Source of the DNA: Candidatus Rifleibacteriota bacterium | GTDB taxonomy: Bacteria > Muiribacteriota > Ozemobacteria > Ozemobacterales > Ozemobacteraceae | Assembly (NCBI GenBank): GCA_015232575.1 | Contig: JADFZL010000009.1 | Coordinates: 186,001 to 250,000 of the forward strand | DNA length: 64,000 bases | Direction of reading: 5' to 3' | In this document: in pieces, positions 27,401 through 34,848 of the stretch | How positions within the stretch are numbered: position 1 is the stretch's first letter | Layout: each line of letters begins with the position of its first letter | Notes under the pieces: model-generated | What the model was told of the DNA's origin: nothing | The model's database searches: none | The model's input: only the letters and a program-made list of their open reading frames with translations | Translations under genes and position numbers: made by a program

Positions 27401-27951
27401 AAAAGCTTTTCACTCCACGAATATGCTACGGATATTTCAAATGCCAGGCAAATAAAGACAAATTGACCGTCTATCGGAATGATGGGTCAGTTGGCGCAGA
27501 GTGGTCATTTCCAAGATCGAAAAAAGAATCTGGATTATGTCTAACCGACTTTTTTTCAGGAAATGAACCCGACGTTATACCTCTCTGGTGCGGAACAGTG
27601 GGCCCAAATGCCCTTGAAGAAGCAAGATTCCTTTACGAAAACGGAAATTACAGAGACTATCTGCATCTGCACGGGTTGTGCATGGAATTAGCCGAATGCT
27701 GCGCTGAATGGGCTGAAGAAAAAATTGTCAGTGAGCTGAAACTTCGAATTGATGGGAATAAAAAGCGTGGAATAAGGTTTTCCTTCGGTTATCCATCGTG
27801 TCCTGATCTGACTGACCAGGAAGCATTACTAAACCTTGTTGGCGGTTCAGACACACAAATTGCCATTACAGATATATGCGAACTGATTCCAGAATGTTCT
27901 GTTACCGGGATATATGTGCATAACCCCAAAGCACGCTACTTCATTCCATGA
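24478..27951 (+). CDS. metH: Cobalamin-dependent methionine synthase MetH
   Basis: A 1157-residue, four-module enzyme that moves a methyl group from methyl-THF to homocysteine through B12. The homocysteine module has zinc ligands Cys224 and Cys290-Cys291 (GGCCGTTP). The pterin module (about 335-600) has FVGERTNANGS and LLDICTAYVGR. The B12 module has a helical cap (about 625-700) and DVHDIGKN (His725 as the cobalt ligand). The activation module (about 905-1157) has RFSFGYPSCPDL and ends YVHNPKARYF. Between the B12 and activation modules lies a Ser/Asn-rich linker of about 50 residues containing four consecutive cysteines (889-892), unusual for the family. ATG 24478 is chosen for the AGAGGAG site nine bases before; an in-frame GTG at 24451 sits inside the hairpin. 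Confidence 0.96.
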   Translation: MFIKKFLDDLNERVLVFDGAMGSNLQTQNLTAEDFGGKFGCSEALILFAPHAVRKVHCDFLKAGCRAVETNTFGATRITLSEYGLENRVAEINKTAVKIAREAVEEAGKDGPFYIAASIGPTSKLPTLGQISYDEMACAYQEQTDALAETDVDIYTVETCQDILQTKAALNAVAKTFSKYSIQKPVMVSVTVEPAGTMLLGTDIAAVAAIIEQYDFVQSLGINCATGPLEMIRHVEYLSRYWPRIISVMPNAGLPENVNGKAFYRLTPEELAQYHYDFVRKSGVNIVGGCCGTTPAHLEAVAKKVKNLTPAKRTPESRKCAASLYQAMTLNQEPPPCFVGERTNANGSKQFRDLLLKDDWDGMVAMAKDQAKGGAHLLDICTAYVGRNEKADMEKFVSLLATQIRIPLMIDSTEPEVVEAVLKRYPGHCIINSVNMEDSGKKALKIAALAKEFSAMIVCLTIDENGMAKTAESKLAIAKRLFEFLTVECKLRPKDLIFDPLTFTLASGDPVLRSSALETLKAIELINREFPESSILLGVSNVSFGLKPEAREVLNSIFLAEAVKKGLTMSIVYPKGIIPTFKIPSEIKELALNLIYNKGSDRSELSEYMQAFAGERNVAASESLNLSASEKLRLKIIDGDKNGLQELLDEIRKSVKPVNIVNELLIPAMREVGELFGKGEIQLPFVLQSAEAMKASVSIIEPFMDKSAVSENKKVILATVQGDVHDIGKNLVSILLSNNGFQVIDLGIKVDIDTMIRAAAKHDCKIIGMSGLLVRSTQIMKENLEELNRRGLTPSIILGGAALTKKFVEEDLAAVYKGKIYYAQDAFSGLKIISAIFADQNPIAEKSDKLCESIKSSNNVKSSDSNRFNEKTISETNVEPADSADSQSCCCCTTAPEKIILSKNDFSEKCFPPFFGKRIIDVSVEDLLKFVDKDTLFKFRWQYKRGNMDEISWKKLISEEVEECYNNLVKYSIEKKLFTPRICYGYFKCQANKDKLTVYRNDGSVGAEWSFPRSKKESGLCLTDFFSGNEPDVIPLWCGTVGPNALEEARFLYENGNYRDYLHLHGLCMELAECCAEWAEEKIVSELKLRIDGNKKRGIRFSFGYPSCPDLTDQEALLNLVGGSDTQIAITDICELIPECSVTGIYVHNPKARYFIP

Positions 27952-28326
27952 TTCATACACGTTGCATTTAATCTCAATTTTGGAACACAAATTGAGATTG
28001 AAAATATAGAACATTTATTATTCACTCGGGCGCGATAAATCGCGCCCCTGCGAGTAAAAATAGTATCATCTGATTTCTGGATGACATGGATGTCGCGCGT
28101 TTATTCATACGCTGTTTTTAACTTAGGAAAACCAGGCTCTGATGACGAGACGCCCACATTCTCAGTAAAAACTTTATTTCGAAGGACAACAAGTTTTAAA
28201 GTTAGCGACAGTGAAATCATTTTCTCGTTGTCATTGAGGTTTTATTTATATTTGTAGCATATATAATCTTTCAAAGAACTCATAGATAATTATTTTTTTT
28301 TTTACTTTATTCAACAGGAGTTAATC
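27952..28326. repeat. Gap after metH with two hairpins (family 4 repeat and GC-rich palindrome)
   Basis: 27962-28000 holds a repeat shared with 34362-34399; it contains a 10-bp perfect stem (ATCTCAATTT with AAATTGAGAT, 27971-27998). 28024-28055 holds a GC-rich palindrome: GGGCGCGAT, AA, ATCGCGCCC (28028-28047) with a further outer ACTC/GAGT pairing. Neither has a clean T-run, though either could help end metH transcription. The remaining 270 bases show no gene; a T-run lies just before the next ribosome site. Confidence 0.7.
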
Positions 28327-29901
28327 ATGAAGAATTTGAAATGTTCTCTTTTAACGTTATTTTTGTGCGCCTTTACAAGTATTTATCTCAGTGGTTGTTT
28401 TCAGACAAAGGATGAGACAAAAAAATCTTCTGATGCTTCTGAAGTTTCTTTAGATTCGGCGCTATTTCTTTCGCTGATAAACCCGGACACAGGAAAGCCT
28501 GCAATTCTGGAAGCCTGCTCGAAAGTTTCCGCCGATGACCCGCTTTTCTGGTTGAAAAATTCCCAGGCTGTCAAATCTTCAATTAAATCAGACTCACGCT
28601 GGAACGGTTGGAGCTGGGATGGTGAGTGGTACTCGAATACACTTTCTGATAATAAAACAAAAATTTTTGCACAATTCTTTGATTCCGGAAACACAAAAAT
28701 GTCTCCGTTCAGCTCAATTAATCCACATTTCATTAAATTTTTCATCGAATCCGAAGCGGCGTACAATTCACAGGAATATAATTTTGCATTAAAAATGATT
28801 ATGGGAAATTCTACAAACCCATTTCTCGCAGAAAAGACATCTTCGCCCGTTGAAGGCTATATAATGCGTGGATACAGCCAGTTTACAACATCTCAAAATT
28901 CAATTATAAGCGGAATTCCAATATCTAATGCAATTTCCTTTTCATTGAATTTTGGAGGAAGCGACTCTTACTTTTTCAGTCCGCTTGATTCAACTTCTGC
29001 ACCAATTGGCGTTCTTAGACTTGAGACAAATTACAATGGCGGGCAATTAGGAAATTCTTATCAGTTCAATCAGAATAAATCAGTTACTGTTTCAACGTTT
29101 GGACTTAGCTCACTTGGCTCACAGGATGCATACGGAACGGTTTCATTAAAAGAATTCAATACTCCGGCATCTTCCAGCAGCGCAATTGCAAAATCGCTAT
29201 TCCTGCCAATGAATGGCAAAAGTCCTTTGTTTCTAAAAGCTGCATGTAAAATGAATCCTGTTGTACTCTTTGTAGAGAGGCTTAAACAAACAAGCAGCTG
29301 GAGTACTTGGACTTCAGGGAATGACGGGTGGTACAACACACACAGTGAAGAACCCACTGATTTTTACTCTGGAAGCACCATTCTGCAAGCTAAATTCTAC
29401 TCTGATGATGCTGGAAATGTATCTGTAACTCCAACGAATTTTTCTGAATCAAAGAAGGGGACGATTCAACTTGCAGGAACTTTTGCGGGTAATCTTTTTC
29501 AGGATAGTGGCAATTACAATGTAAAAATGTTTCTTGGCACCAATGCAAGCCCTTTTTCGGTAAAAGTTGACGGTTCAGATTATCATTTTAACGGAATTCT
29601 TACTGCACAAGTTATCTCAAATAATGCAGGTTTCGACTTCTCAAAATATTATTTCACCTTTGAATTCACCAACCCCAATTCAGATGAAGGATTCACTTTA
29701 CCTGAAAGTTCTTTTTCTAAAGTACAGGGAAGAATTACGATCAGCTTTTTTGTTAACAATCGTAAATCTTTTCTAATCAATTTTGACCTTAATGGAACTG
29801 ACGCTTCAATCACCTATAAACCCTATTCCCTGGCTGATGCACCTGCAAATTTTGATTTTTTCAAAACAGTTCTAAATTGGAGCCTGTTCTTACAAAAATA
29901 A
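28327..29901 (+). CDS. Lipoprotein with internal duplication, function unknown
   Basis: A 524-residue protein with a lipobox YLSGC (Cys24) and a Gln/Lys/Asp-rich start after it. It contains two copies of one domain. The first (about 70-190) has RWNGWSWDGEWY, then KIFAQFFD, FALKMIMG and SSPVEGYIMRGYSQ. The second (about 305-440) has SWSTWTSGNDGWY, ILQAKFYS, YNVKMFLG and HFNGILTAQ. A linking beta-rich region follows each. ACAGGAG precedes the ATG at good spacing. Not a family I recognise; a surface or outer-membrane lipoprotein by its signal. Confidence 0.82.
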   Translation: MKNLKCSLLTLFLCAFTSIYLSGCFQTKDETKKSSDASEVSLDSALFLSLINPDTGKPAILEACSKVSADDPLFWLKNSQAVKSSIKSDSRWNGWSWDGEWYSNTLSDNKTKIFAQFFDSGNTKMSPFSSINPHFIKFFIESEAAYNSQEYNFALKMIMGNSTNPFLAEKTSSPVEGYIMRGYSQFTTSQNSIISGIPISNAISFSLNFGGSDSYFFSPLDSTSAPIGVLRLETNYNGGQLGNSYQFNQNKSVTVSTFGLSSLGSQDAYGTVSLKEFNTPASSSSAIAKSLFLPMNGKSPLFLKAACKMNPVVLFVERLKQTSSWSTWTSGNDGWYNTHSEEPTDFYSGSTILQAKFYSDDAGNVSVTPTNFSESKKGTIQLAGTFAGNLFQDSGNYNVKMFLGTNASPFSVKVDGSDYHFNGILTAQVISNNAGFDFSKYYFTFEFTNPNSDEGFTLPESSFSKVQGRITISFFVNNRKSFLINFDLNGTDASITYKPYSLADAPANFDFFKTVLNWSLFLQK

Positions 29902-29912
29902 TGGAGCCTGGT

Positions 29913-30039
29913 TTCGCTTAAAGGGTTTTTCCTCACAAAGTCTTTCACAACCTTCTCCAGTTTTTCCAAGTCTTTTCCTTTCTTTGTCATCTTTTTTTCG
30001 ATCTTTCTTGAACTGTGCAACCAATCGAGGAATCAGCAT
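29913..30039 (-). pseudogene. Truncated, frameshifted YafQ/RelE-type toxin remnant
   Basis: Reading the minus strand from ATG 30039 gives MLIPRLVAQFKKDRK. After one extra A in a run of seven As the frame must shift to continue KKMTKKGKDLEKLEKVV and then a NPLSE end. This is the N-terminal half of a YafQ-like mRNA interferase (typical pattern QFKKDLKR...GKDLxKLxxVI...PLPE). The C-terminal half with the catalytic residues is missing: the similarity stops where the neighbouring lipoprotein gene's 3' end begins. Non-functional by inspection. It lies 39 bases after the matching antitoxin remnant. Confidence 0.72.
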
Positions 30040-30078
30040 TACTCATCCTAATCGTTTAAATATTTCATCATTTAATCA

Positions 30079-30311
30079 TTAATCAAAAGAATTGAAATCC
30101 ATGGTCTTGCCTTCATCGTCATCCTTCATGGCTTTCAGACTGATGTTGTTTGGAATCTTTACTGCAAATGGAATTCCTTTATGCAAACACACCTGAGAAT
30201 AAAACAAGTTTATTGCCTCCGTAGCAGAAAGGCCTAGTTTTTAAGAATTATTGTAACATCTTCTTTAAGATCTATTGGCAATCTTGCGTTAATAATTGTG
30301 GTTCTGGACAC
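30079..30311 (-). pseudogene. Frameshifted DinJ/RelB-type antitoxin
   Basis: From a GTG at 30311 the minus strand reads VSRTTIINARLPIDLKEDV and IILK, then needs one extra base (a run of five As where six would keep frame) to continue LGLSATEAINLFYSQ, VCLHKGIPFAVKIPNN and an acidic tail ending in FNSFD and TAA. This is the full DinJ/RelB ribbon-helix-helix layout, with the INARLP strand and the LGLSATEAINLFY helix. One single-base deletion is the only defect in it. It precedes the toxin remnant, the usual order in this type II system. Confidence 0.78.
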
Positions 30312-30438
30312 ACAAATTTATCCGTTTTTTTACACATCTCAATTGAGAGACAATATCAATAAAATAAAAGGAATTATAAATATACGCGAATGCTTACTTT
30401 GGAACTTTTGCAGAATGTCTGAATGAAATACAAGGAAT

Positions 30439-30468
30439 AAAAAAAACACCCCGAAGGGTGTTTTTTTT
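30439..30468 (-). terminator. Terminator after the TG-repeat lipoprotein gene
   Basis: A stem of CACCC/GGGTG extended by A-T pairs (about 11 bp) around a CGAA loop, with A-run and T-run flanks on both strands. On the minus strand it follows the gene ending at 30485 by about 17 bases. It could also end transcripts arriving from the other side. Confidence 0.9.
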
Positions 30469-30484
30469 ATAGGTTTTTACTTAA

Positions 30485-32185
30485 TTAGTTAGCTGTTACG
30501 ATTACACCAGAAGGTATTACAACTTCAACGCCGTTGACATCTTTCCAAGAACCGGTTGTGCTCTTGAAGGTATATGTCTTACCAGCTGAGAAACCCTTGT
30601 TGAAAACTACATTGAGGGTCTTGTTGCTGTCGCTGAGTGTTGGTGTTCCAGTTACGTTTGCGCTGCTGACTGTGATTGCAAGTCCATCATTTCTTGTGAA
30701 AGACACTGTGCCGTTTGCCCAGGTCTGACCTGTTGCAAGTGCTCTGTCGAAGGTAAAGAAATAATTCTTGTTGGTTGCAGTAACTGCGTTGTTAGAGCTT
30801 TTGCCAGTCCAGCTAACCAGCTCTGTTTTCTTGTATGTCTGGAAGAAAAAGTATGCTGATTCAAACGGAACAACAGTTCCAGAGTTGAGAGTGATGTTTG
30901 TCGACTTGAGGTGGAAACCGTATGAAGTGTTTGCAGCAAGGGTATGATCAACTGTTCCCTGAGTCTTAACGGTTACTTTTACGGTCTTCTTGTCTGACTG
31001 AAGGGCTGTAGTAATATCATAACCATTGGCGCTGCTGAGAGTGATAAGCTGTTCAGTTGTTCTATTCTTGAGTTCCATTTCAAATGTTGTCGGAAGTGCT
31101 TTGATCTCAGCATTCAAAACGAATTCGAATTCGATAGTGTCAAACGGAACATCAGGTGTAGGAACGTTTCTATCTGTAGAAATGTCTACCAGAGATTTTG
31201 TTCCATTGTTGTAGACATAAACTTTACCGGAATCCATTCTGAGAGTAACGATTTCGGCCTGGTTGATAGTAGAAGAAGCGACAGTTGTTCCAGTTACAGT
31301 CATATCGATAGTAGTAGTTTGAATATTCTGAATTACTTTTGTTACGATAGTCGGAGCATTATAGCCTGTTCCACTTGAGTTAACCTGAAGTTTGATTTCA
31401 ACAAATGTCAAAGATGCAAAGTTGAATGTCTGAAGAACGGTTGTCGATGTCCCAGTGGTGGTAGTCACAGAAGCAATTGTATTATTTACGAAGAGCTGCT
31501 CCACTACACGGCCGATGTCAGCATCACCAACGGTTGTAGTCCCTGAACCAGTAGTAGAAGTAGTAGTAATAGTTTTATTAATAGGTATGATACTCTGGAT
31601 AAGAGAAGAAGAATCGATGGGAGCGCTGATGTTGGTAGTAGTAGTACCAATGTTGAGCTGAATCTGAGCACTTGTGATAGCAGAGGTGTTATTATTCTGC
31701 CTCAATTGAACAAGTGACAAACCTGTTGCCTGCTGAAAGGACTCTTCAGAGATAGCATAGAAAAGGTCAACTTTTTTGCTGAGGAGATAGCGCTTAAGAG
31801 CTCTTGGTTTGCCAAGGGAAATGCTGTGGTTATTAACAGTCAATGAACCACCAACCATAAGATTCTTGCGAATAGCGGCATTTACATCTTCAGAAAGTAT
31901 TTCCGGGTCAGAAAGAAAAGCTTCAGCATCGGCTTCAGAAATACCAGTTACCGGAACAACAATAGCAGCACTTGTCGCAACACTTACGCTTGTTGAAGTA
32001 CCAGAGCCAGTTCCTGTGCCCGTGCCAGTCCCCGTGCCAGTCCCTGTGCCAGTGCCGGTCCCTGTACCAGTGTAAGTTGGAAGCTGTTCATCGGTATCAT
32101 CATCATAGTTCCCGTTTATTAGACGACAGCCAGTTAAAGACAGAAAAGTACAAAGAATCAAACCCAACAATAGAATTTTTTTCAT
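30485..32185 (-). CDS. Lipoprotein with Thr-Gly linker and Ig-like (Big_5) C-terminus
   Basis: A 566-residue protein with lipobox LSLTGC (Cys20), an acidic patch, then eleven Thr-Gly pairs (about residues 38-59) acting as a flexible stalk. A Val/Thr-rich beta domain without recognised family follows. The C-terminus has two Ig-like sandwich repeats: the last (about 460-566) includes NYFFTFDRALATGQTW and SNKTLNVVFNKGFSAGKTYTF, typical of Big_5/SbsA-type domains. Probably an outer-membrane or surface-exposed lipoprotein with a structural or adhesive role. It has a strong promoter (32254-32282); the AGGAGG site is partly inside a small hairpin, 14 bases from the ATG. Confidence 0.82.
   Translation of the reverse strand: MKKILLLGLILCTFLSLTGCRLINGNYDDDTDEQLPTYTGTGTGTGTGTGTGTGTGTGTGSGTSTSVSVATSAAIVVPVTGISEADAEAFLSDPEILSEDVNAAIRKNLMVGGSLTVNNHSISLGKPRALKRYLLSKKVDLFYAISEESFQQATGLSLVQLRQNNNTSAITSAQIQLNIGTTTTNISAPIDSSSLIQSIIPINKTITTTSTTGSGTTTVGDADIGRVVEQLFVNNTIASVTTTTGTSTTVLQTFNFASLTFVEIKLQVNSSGTGYNAPTIVTKVIQNIQTTTIDMTVTGTTVASSTINQAEIVTLRMDSGKVYVYNNGTKSLVDISTDRNVPTPDVPFDTIEFEFVLNAEIKALPTTFEMELKNRTTEQLITLSSANGYDITTALQSDKKTVKVTVKTQGTVDHTLAANTSYGFHLKSTNITLNSGTVVPFESAYFFFQTYKKTELVSWTGKSSNNAVTATNKNYFFTFDRALATGQTWANGTVSFTRNDGLAITVSSANVTGTPTLSDSNKTLNVVFNKGFSAGKTYTFKSTTGSWKDVNGVEVVIPSGVIVTAN
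32009..32074. repeat. Tandem 6-bp repeats encoding the Thr-Gly stalk
   Basis: Eleven degenerate ACNGGN units on the minus strand, with synonymous variation between units. Because each unit is six bases, length change would not break the frame. Confidence 0.85.
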
Positions 32186-32253
32186 GACAGGATCTCAATC
32201 CTCCTGAAGTTAAATTTATTACCATAATAAGTCTTCGGTAAAGTCAGTACGCG

Positions 32254-32282
32254 ATTATACGAAAAATTATATCTAACGTCAA
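32254..32282 (-). promoter_or_regulatory. Strong sigma-70 promoter of the TG-repeat lipoprotein gene
   Basis: TTGACG (32277-32282) and TATAAT (32254-32259) on the minus strand, 17 bases apart, about 70 bases before the ATG. Confidence 0.8.
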
Positions 32283-32553
32283 CTTATTTTTTTCCCTGTC
32301 TATTCATTTTCAATTTTCACAATAAAGTTTTGATAAACAAATCTTTTATTTGAGCTATTCAATGAATACACAACAGCATATTCATTTACTTGATGATTTA
32401 CCTTCAAAATTCCCGATATCCTGAAAAATGTACTGCAAATAACACTCAATAATCGTTGGCTAAAAATCTCCTTGCTTTGCTCTGAATTCAAGGTATTTAG
32501 GGATAAGATAGCGCTCTCTTTGGCAAATGATCACAGAAATGCATAATGGAGAA
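32283..32553. other. Intergenic region without supported gene
   Basis: AT-rich. A 63-codon open stretch on the minus strand (32300-32491) has no convincing ribosome site and no recognisable family, so it is not called. No repeat or terminator seen. Confidence 0.4.
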
Positions 32554-33468
32554 TTAAAATGGATATTCGTAAATTATTGATGACTTATAATACCCAAATT
32601 TTTCGCTTCTGAGTCTTTGGTAAAGCGCTGGCAACATGTCCGGGTCGCTTTTTTCCAGTGCGAAAACCATACTACCAAGCTCAGACATTTCAGTTCCGAA
32701 GTAATTTACTCCATCGAAAAAGATTCCGCCGCCCAGAAGCAATTTCAGGCGCCGGCCAAACTTGTAACTTATGTTTGCACCGAAGAACTTTTTTGCCGGA
32801 TAAGACTCAGTTTTCGAAACACTGAATCTGCTATCCCAGAAAAACCTATGGCCCTGGAATCCTGAAATTAGTAAAGTAGAAGTATCTGCCTTAAGACATA
32901 TTCTTCCGCCAACAAGACTGCCGGTGCGGAAATCAACAGCTGAATGATATCGTTCACTCAACCAGTAACCAAGTCGTACATGCCATGATTTTTGAAGTAC
33001 ATCAGCAAGCGAAACTTGAATTCCTCCCCTCTGAAGCGGCTTAGCTTCAAGCGCCTGAGTTTCATAACCCATAAAAGCCGTTGTCCGCGATTTACCGCAA
33101 TGACATTCCATGCATGAACGATCAGAAGGTCTTACTGCTTTTGAATTGAAAATCTGATAATCGAAACTGTCTTTTTTAGATTCAAAATCGAAAACACTTG
33201 AGCGCCCTTTCAGATTAAAGTCTGAATCAATGCGCTCGAATCTGAATCCATTAAATAATTCTACTCCATAAATCTTTCGATTCTCTTTTGCACTGCGCCC
33301 CTCAAAACTTTTTGGCACATATAATTGCAAAGTTTCTTCACCACGATAAAACTTCTGCCCGAATTCTACAAATTCAGGTGAGTTTTCAAGCACATCCATT
33401 GCATAAATTTCAACAAAGTTCGATAACAAAAAAATACATAAAAAATATAATATTTTATTCATTTTCAA
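32554..33468 (-). CDS. Exported protein with CxxCH heme-binding motif, probable outer-membrane barrel
   Basis: About 304 residues. A signal peptide of the Sec type (ILYFLCIFLLSNFVEIYA) is followed by a region of about 100 residues, then SCMECHCGK with a c-type heme attachment motif (Cys119, Cys122, His123). The C-terminal half alternates in beta-strand fashion (VRLGYWLSERYHSAVDFRTGSLVGG, LLLGGGIFFDGVNYFG) and ends in an aromatic residue (IIYEYPF), the mark of BamA-dependent outer-membrane barrels. I infer a barrel or barrel-like lid carrying one heme. TTG 33468 fits an AAGGA site; ATG 33462 is the alternative. No identified redox partner nearby. CMECH could also bind metal rather than heme. 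Confidence 0.7.
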   Translation of the reverse strand: MKMNKILYFLCIFLLSNFVEIYAMDVLENSPEFVEFGQKFYRGEETLQLYVPKSFEGRSAKENRKIYGVELFNGFRFERIDSDFNLKGRSSVFDFESKKDSFDYQIFNSKAVRPSDRSCMECHCGKSRTTAFMGYETQALEAKPLQRGGIQVSLADVLQKSWHVRLGYWLSERYHSAVDFRTGSLVGGRICLKADTSTLLISGFQGHRFFWDSRFSVSKTESYPAKKFFGANISYKFGRRLKLLLGGGIFFDGVNYFGTEMSELGSMVFALEKSDPDMLPALYQRLRSEKFGYYKSSIIYEYPF

Positions 33469-33694
33469 AGAACTGTTCCTTAAATAATTAATATCTGCTT
33501 TTATACAAAACACTTTGATGGGCTACTATTTATTTTGCAAAATTTAACGATATTGTACACAATCAACAAGCCGCAGCTAAAGAACCCCCACTAATGCAAC
33601 GAAGTATTGAGTAGTTCGAAGCATAATCTGAGAAAATTTCAGGTATTATCGAAAGAGTAAACCGAACATTTTGATGGATTCATTCAAACAAAAA

Positions 33695-34288
33695 TCAGGA
33701 AGAAAAAACGTTCCGATAGATAAAAAGAAGAACGAACAGACCTACAACAACCATCAACACAGTAGAAGTAGGATTTCTCTTGTAATGAAACTGAATATTC
33801 TCCATCAACGTCGGGGAATATCTAAGCCATCTTCGCAAATTTTCCGCATGTCTTTTGTACTTTTCTACAGCAAGATACTTTGTCGCAATCTGTCCGGTAA
33901 ACTGGAATTCATGATACCTGAAAGTGACTTTTTCATCCCCATTTTCAACACCATGGAGATCGCAATACCAGTCAAAAACTTTTGGAGACTTGTATACCAG
34001 AAAATAAGAGCAGTCTGAAGTAGGCAAAACAGGCAGGTCAGGCAAATATTTTGTTGTAAGAAGCATTTTATAAACACTGTCGAAGGTTGCCCACTCGGGA
34101 ATATCCTTGTTTTCCTTTTGAATAAAGTCTTCAAGAGCTGTTTTAAGTTTTCTCAGATTTTCACGGCATGATTTTTGAAGGTCATAACTTTTATCCGTGG
34201 CAGCTGATGCAGGGAAGTTATTCCAGAATATGGTAAGAAAAGTAAAAATAGTCATTAAACTAAGAAATTTTGCTTGCCTTATAAACAT
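33695..34288 (-). CDS. Exported, C-terminally anchored protein, pilin-head-like
   Basis: A 197-residue protein with a signal peptide (residues about 8-30, ending PASAA) and a C-terminal membrane segment (about 175-192, VLMVVVGLFVLLFIY). The part after the signal (SCRENLRKLKTALEDFIQKEN ... TKYLPDLPVLPTSDCSYFLVY) has the pattern of the C-terminal half of a pilin helix plus the YL...P loop seen in many prepilin heads, but it lacks a prepilin leader. It is therefore probably a membrane-bound relative of pilin heads. The ribosome site GGAG is well placed. Function unknown. Confidence 0.72.
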   Translation of the reverse strand: MFIRQAKFLSLMTIFTFLTIFWNNFPASAATDKSYDLQKSCRENLRKLKTALEDFIQKENKDIPEWATFDSVYKMLLTTKYLPDLPVLPTSDCSYFLVYKSPKVFDWYCDLHGVENGDEKVTFRYHEFQFTGQIATKYLAVEKYKRHAENLRRWLRYSPTLMENIQFHYKRNPTSTVLMVVVGLFVLLFIYRNVFSS

Positions 34289-34848
34289 TGTTTTTCTCCA
34301 GATCTTTTTCTGGTTCTTTAATACATCATATTACGTAATAAATCAATAGTTCACCAAATTTTTGCATGTGATCTCAATTTTGGACAGCAAATTAAGATCT
34401 GATGCGAAGAAAGTGAAAGTAGGTTTTCAAGAATAGGAATCACCAAAAAATTAGCTTAATGGTTGTTAAATGAAGTTTTGAGGGTTTATGCACTTGCGGA
34501 TTGAAAATTTATGATTTGGTAAAAAATTCAGCCAGACTTTTATGCCTGGCTGAAATATGGGAAACTAATATATCCGGAAACAATATTGTTTCGAATCGAT
34601 TTTATTGATATTTTCTCAATCATTCGTAGCGAGGGAACCCACTACTACCATTAACTTTGAAAGCTAGATTCTCTTTTCGGTCGATATGACAATGAATCGC
34701 TACTGGTGACGGCAAATTTTAGGAGACAACCACGCCACAGTTTAAGTTCATGACAGTGACAACTGCCACATACCACGGCATCGCCGTGTTAGAGTGTAAA
34801 TGCACGTATTATCAAGAGTAAATACTTTTTTCTCATTGATCAAATATT
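34289..34848. other. 560-base gap with repeat fragments and a terminator
   Basis: 34362-34399 is a family 4 repeat (see 27962). 34527-34554 is a 9-bp stem (TTCAGCCAG with CTGGCTGAA, 10-base loop) followed on the minus strand by six Ts, so it should terminate the MFS transcript with a long 3' tail. 34670-34693 is a decayed fragment of family 1. 34774-34788 is a 6-bp hairpin (CACGGC, ATC, GCCGTG). No gene found. Confidence 0.65.
34527..34554 (-). terminator. Terminator downstream of the MFS gene
   Basis: A 9-bp perfect stem with a 10-base loop, followed by TTTTTT on the minus strand. It lies about 295 bases past the MFS stop. Confidence 0.7.

Noticed and set aside
28024..28055. GC-rich palindrome as CRISPR or tRNA-like element
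   Set aside because: Single copy with no spacer array and no cloverleaf; treated as a stand-alone hairpin.
30485..32075. Plus-strand open frame rich in Pro-Val repeats opposite the TG stalk
   Set aside because: Product of the repeat on the opposite strand; the minus-strand gene has promoter, lipobox and terminator.
32300..32491. 63-codon minus-strand open frame
   Set aside because: No ribosome site, no family signal and placed in an AT-rich gap; could be chance.
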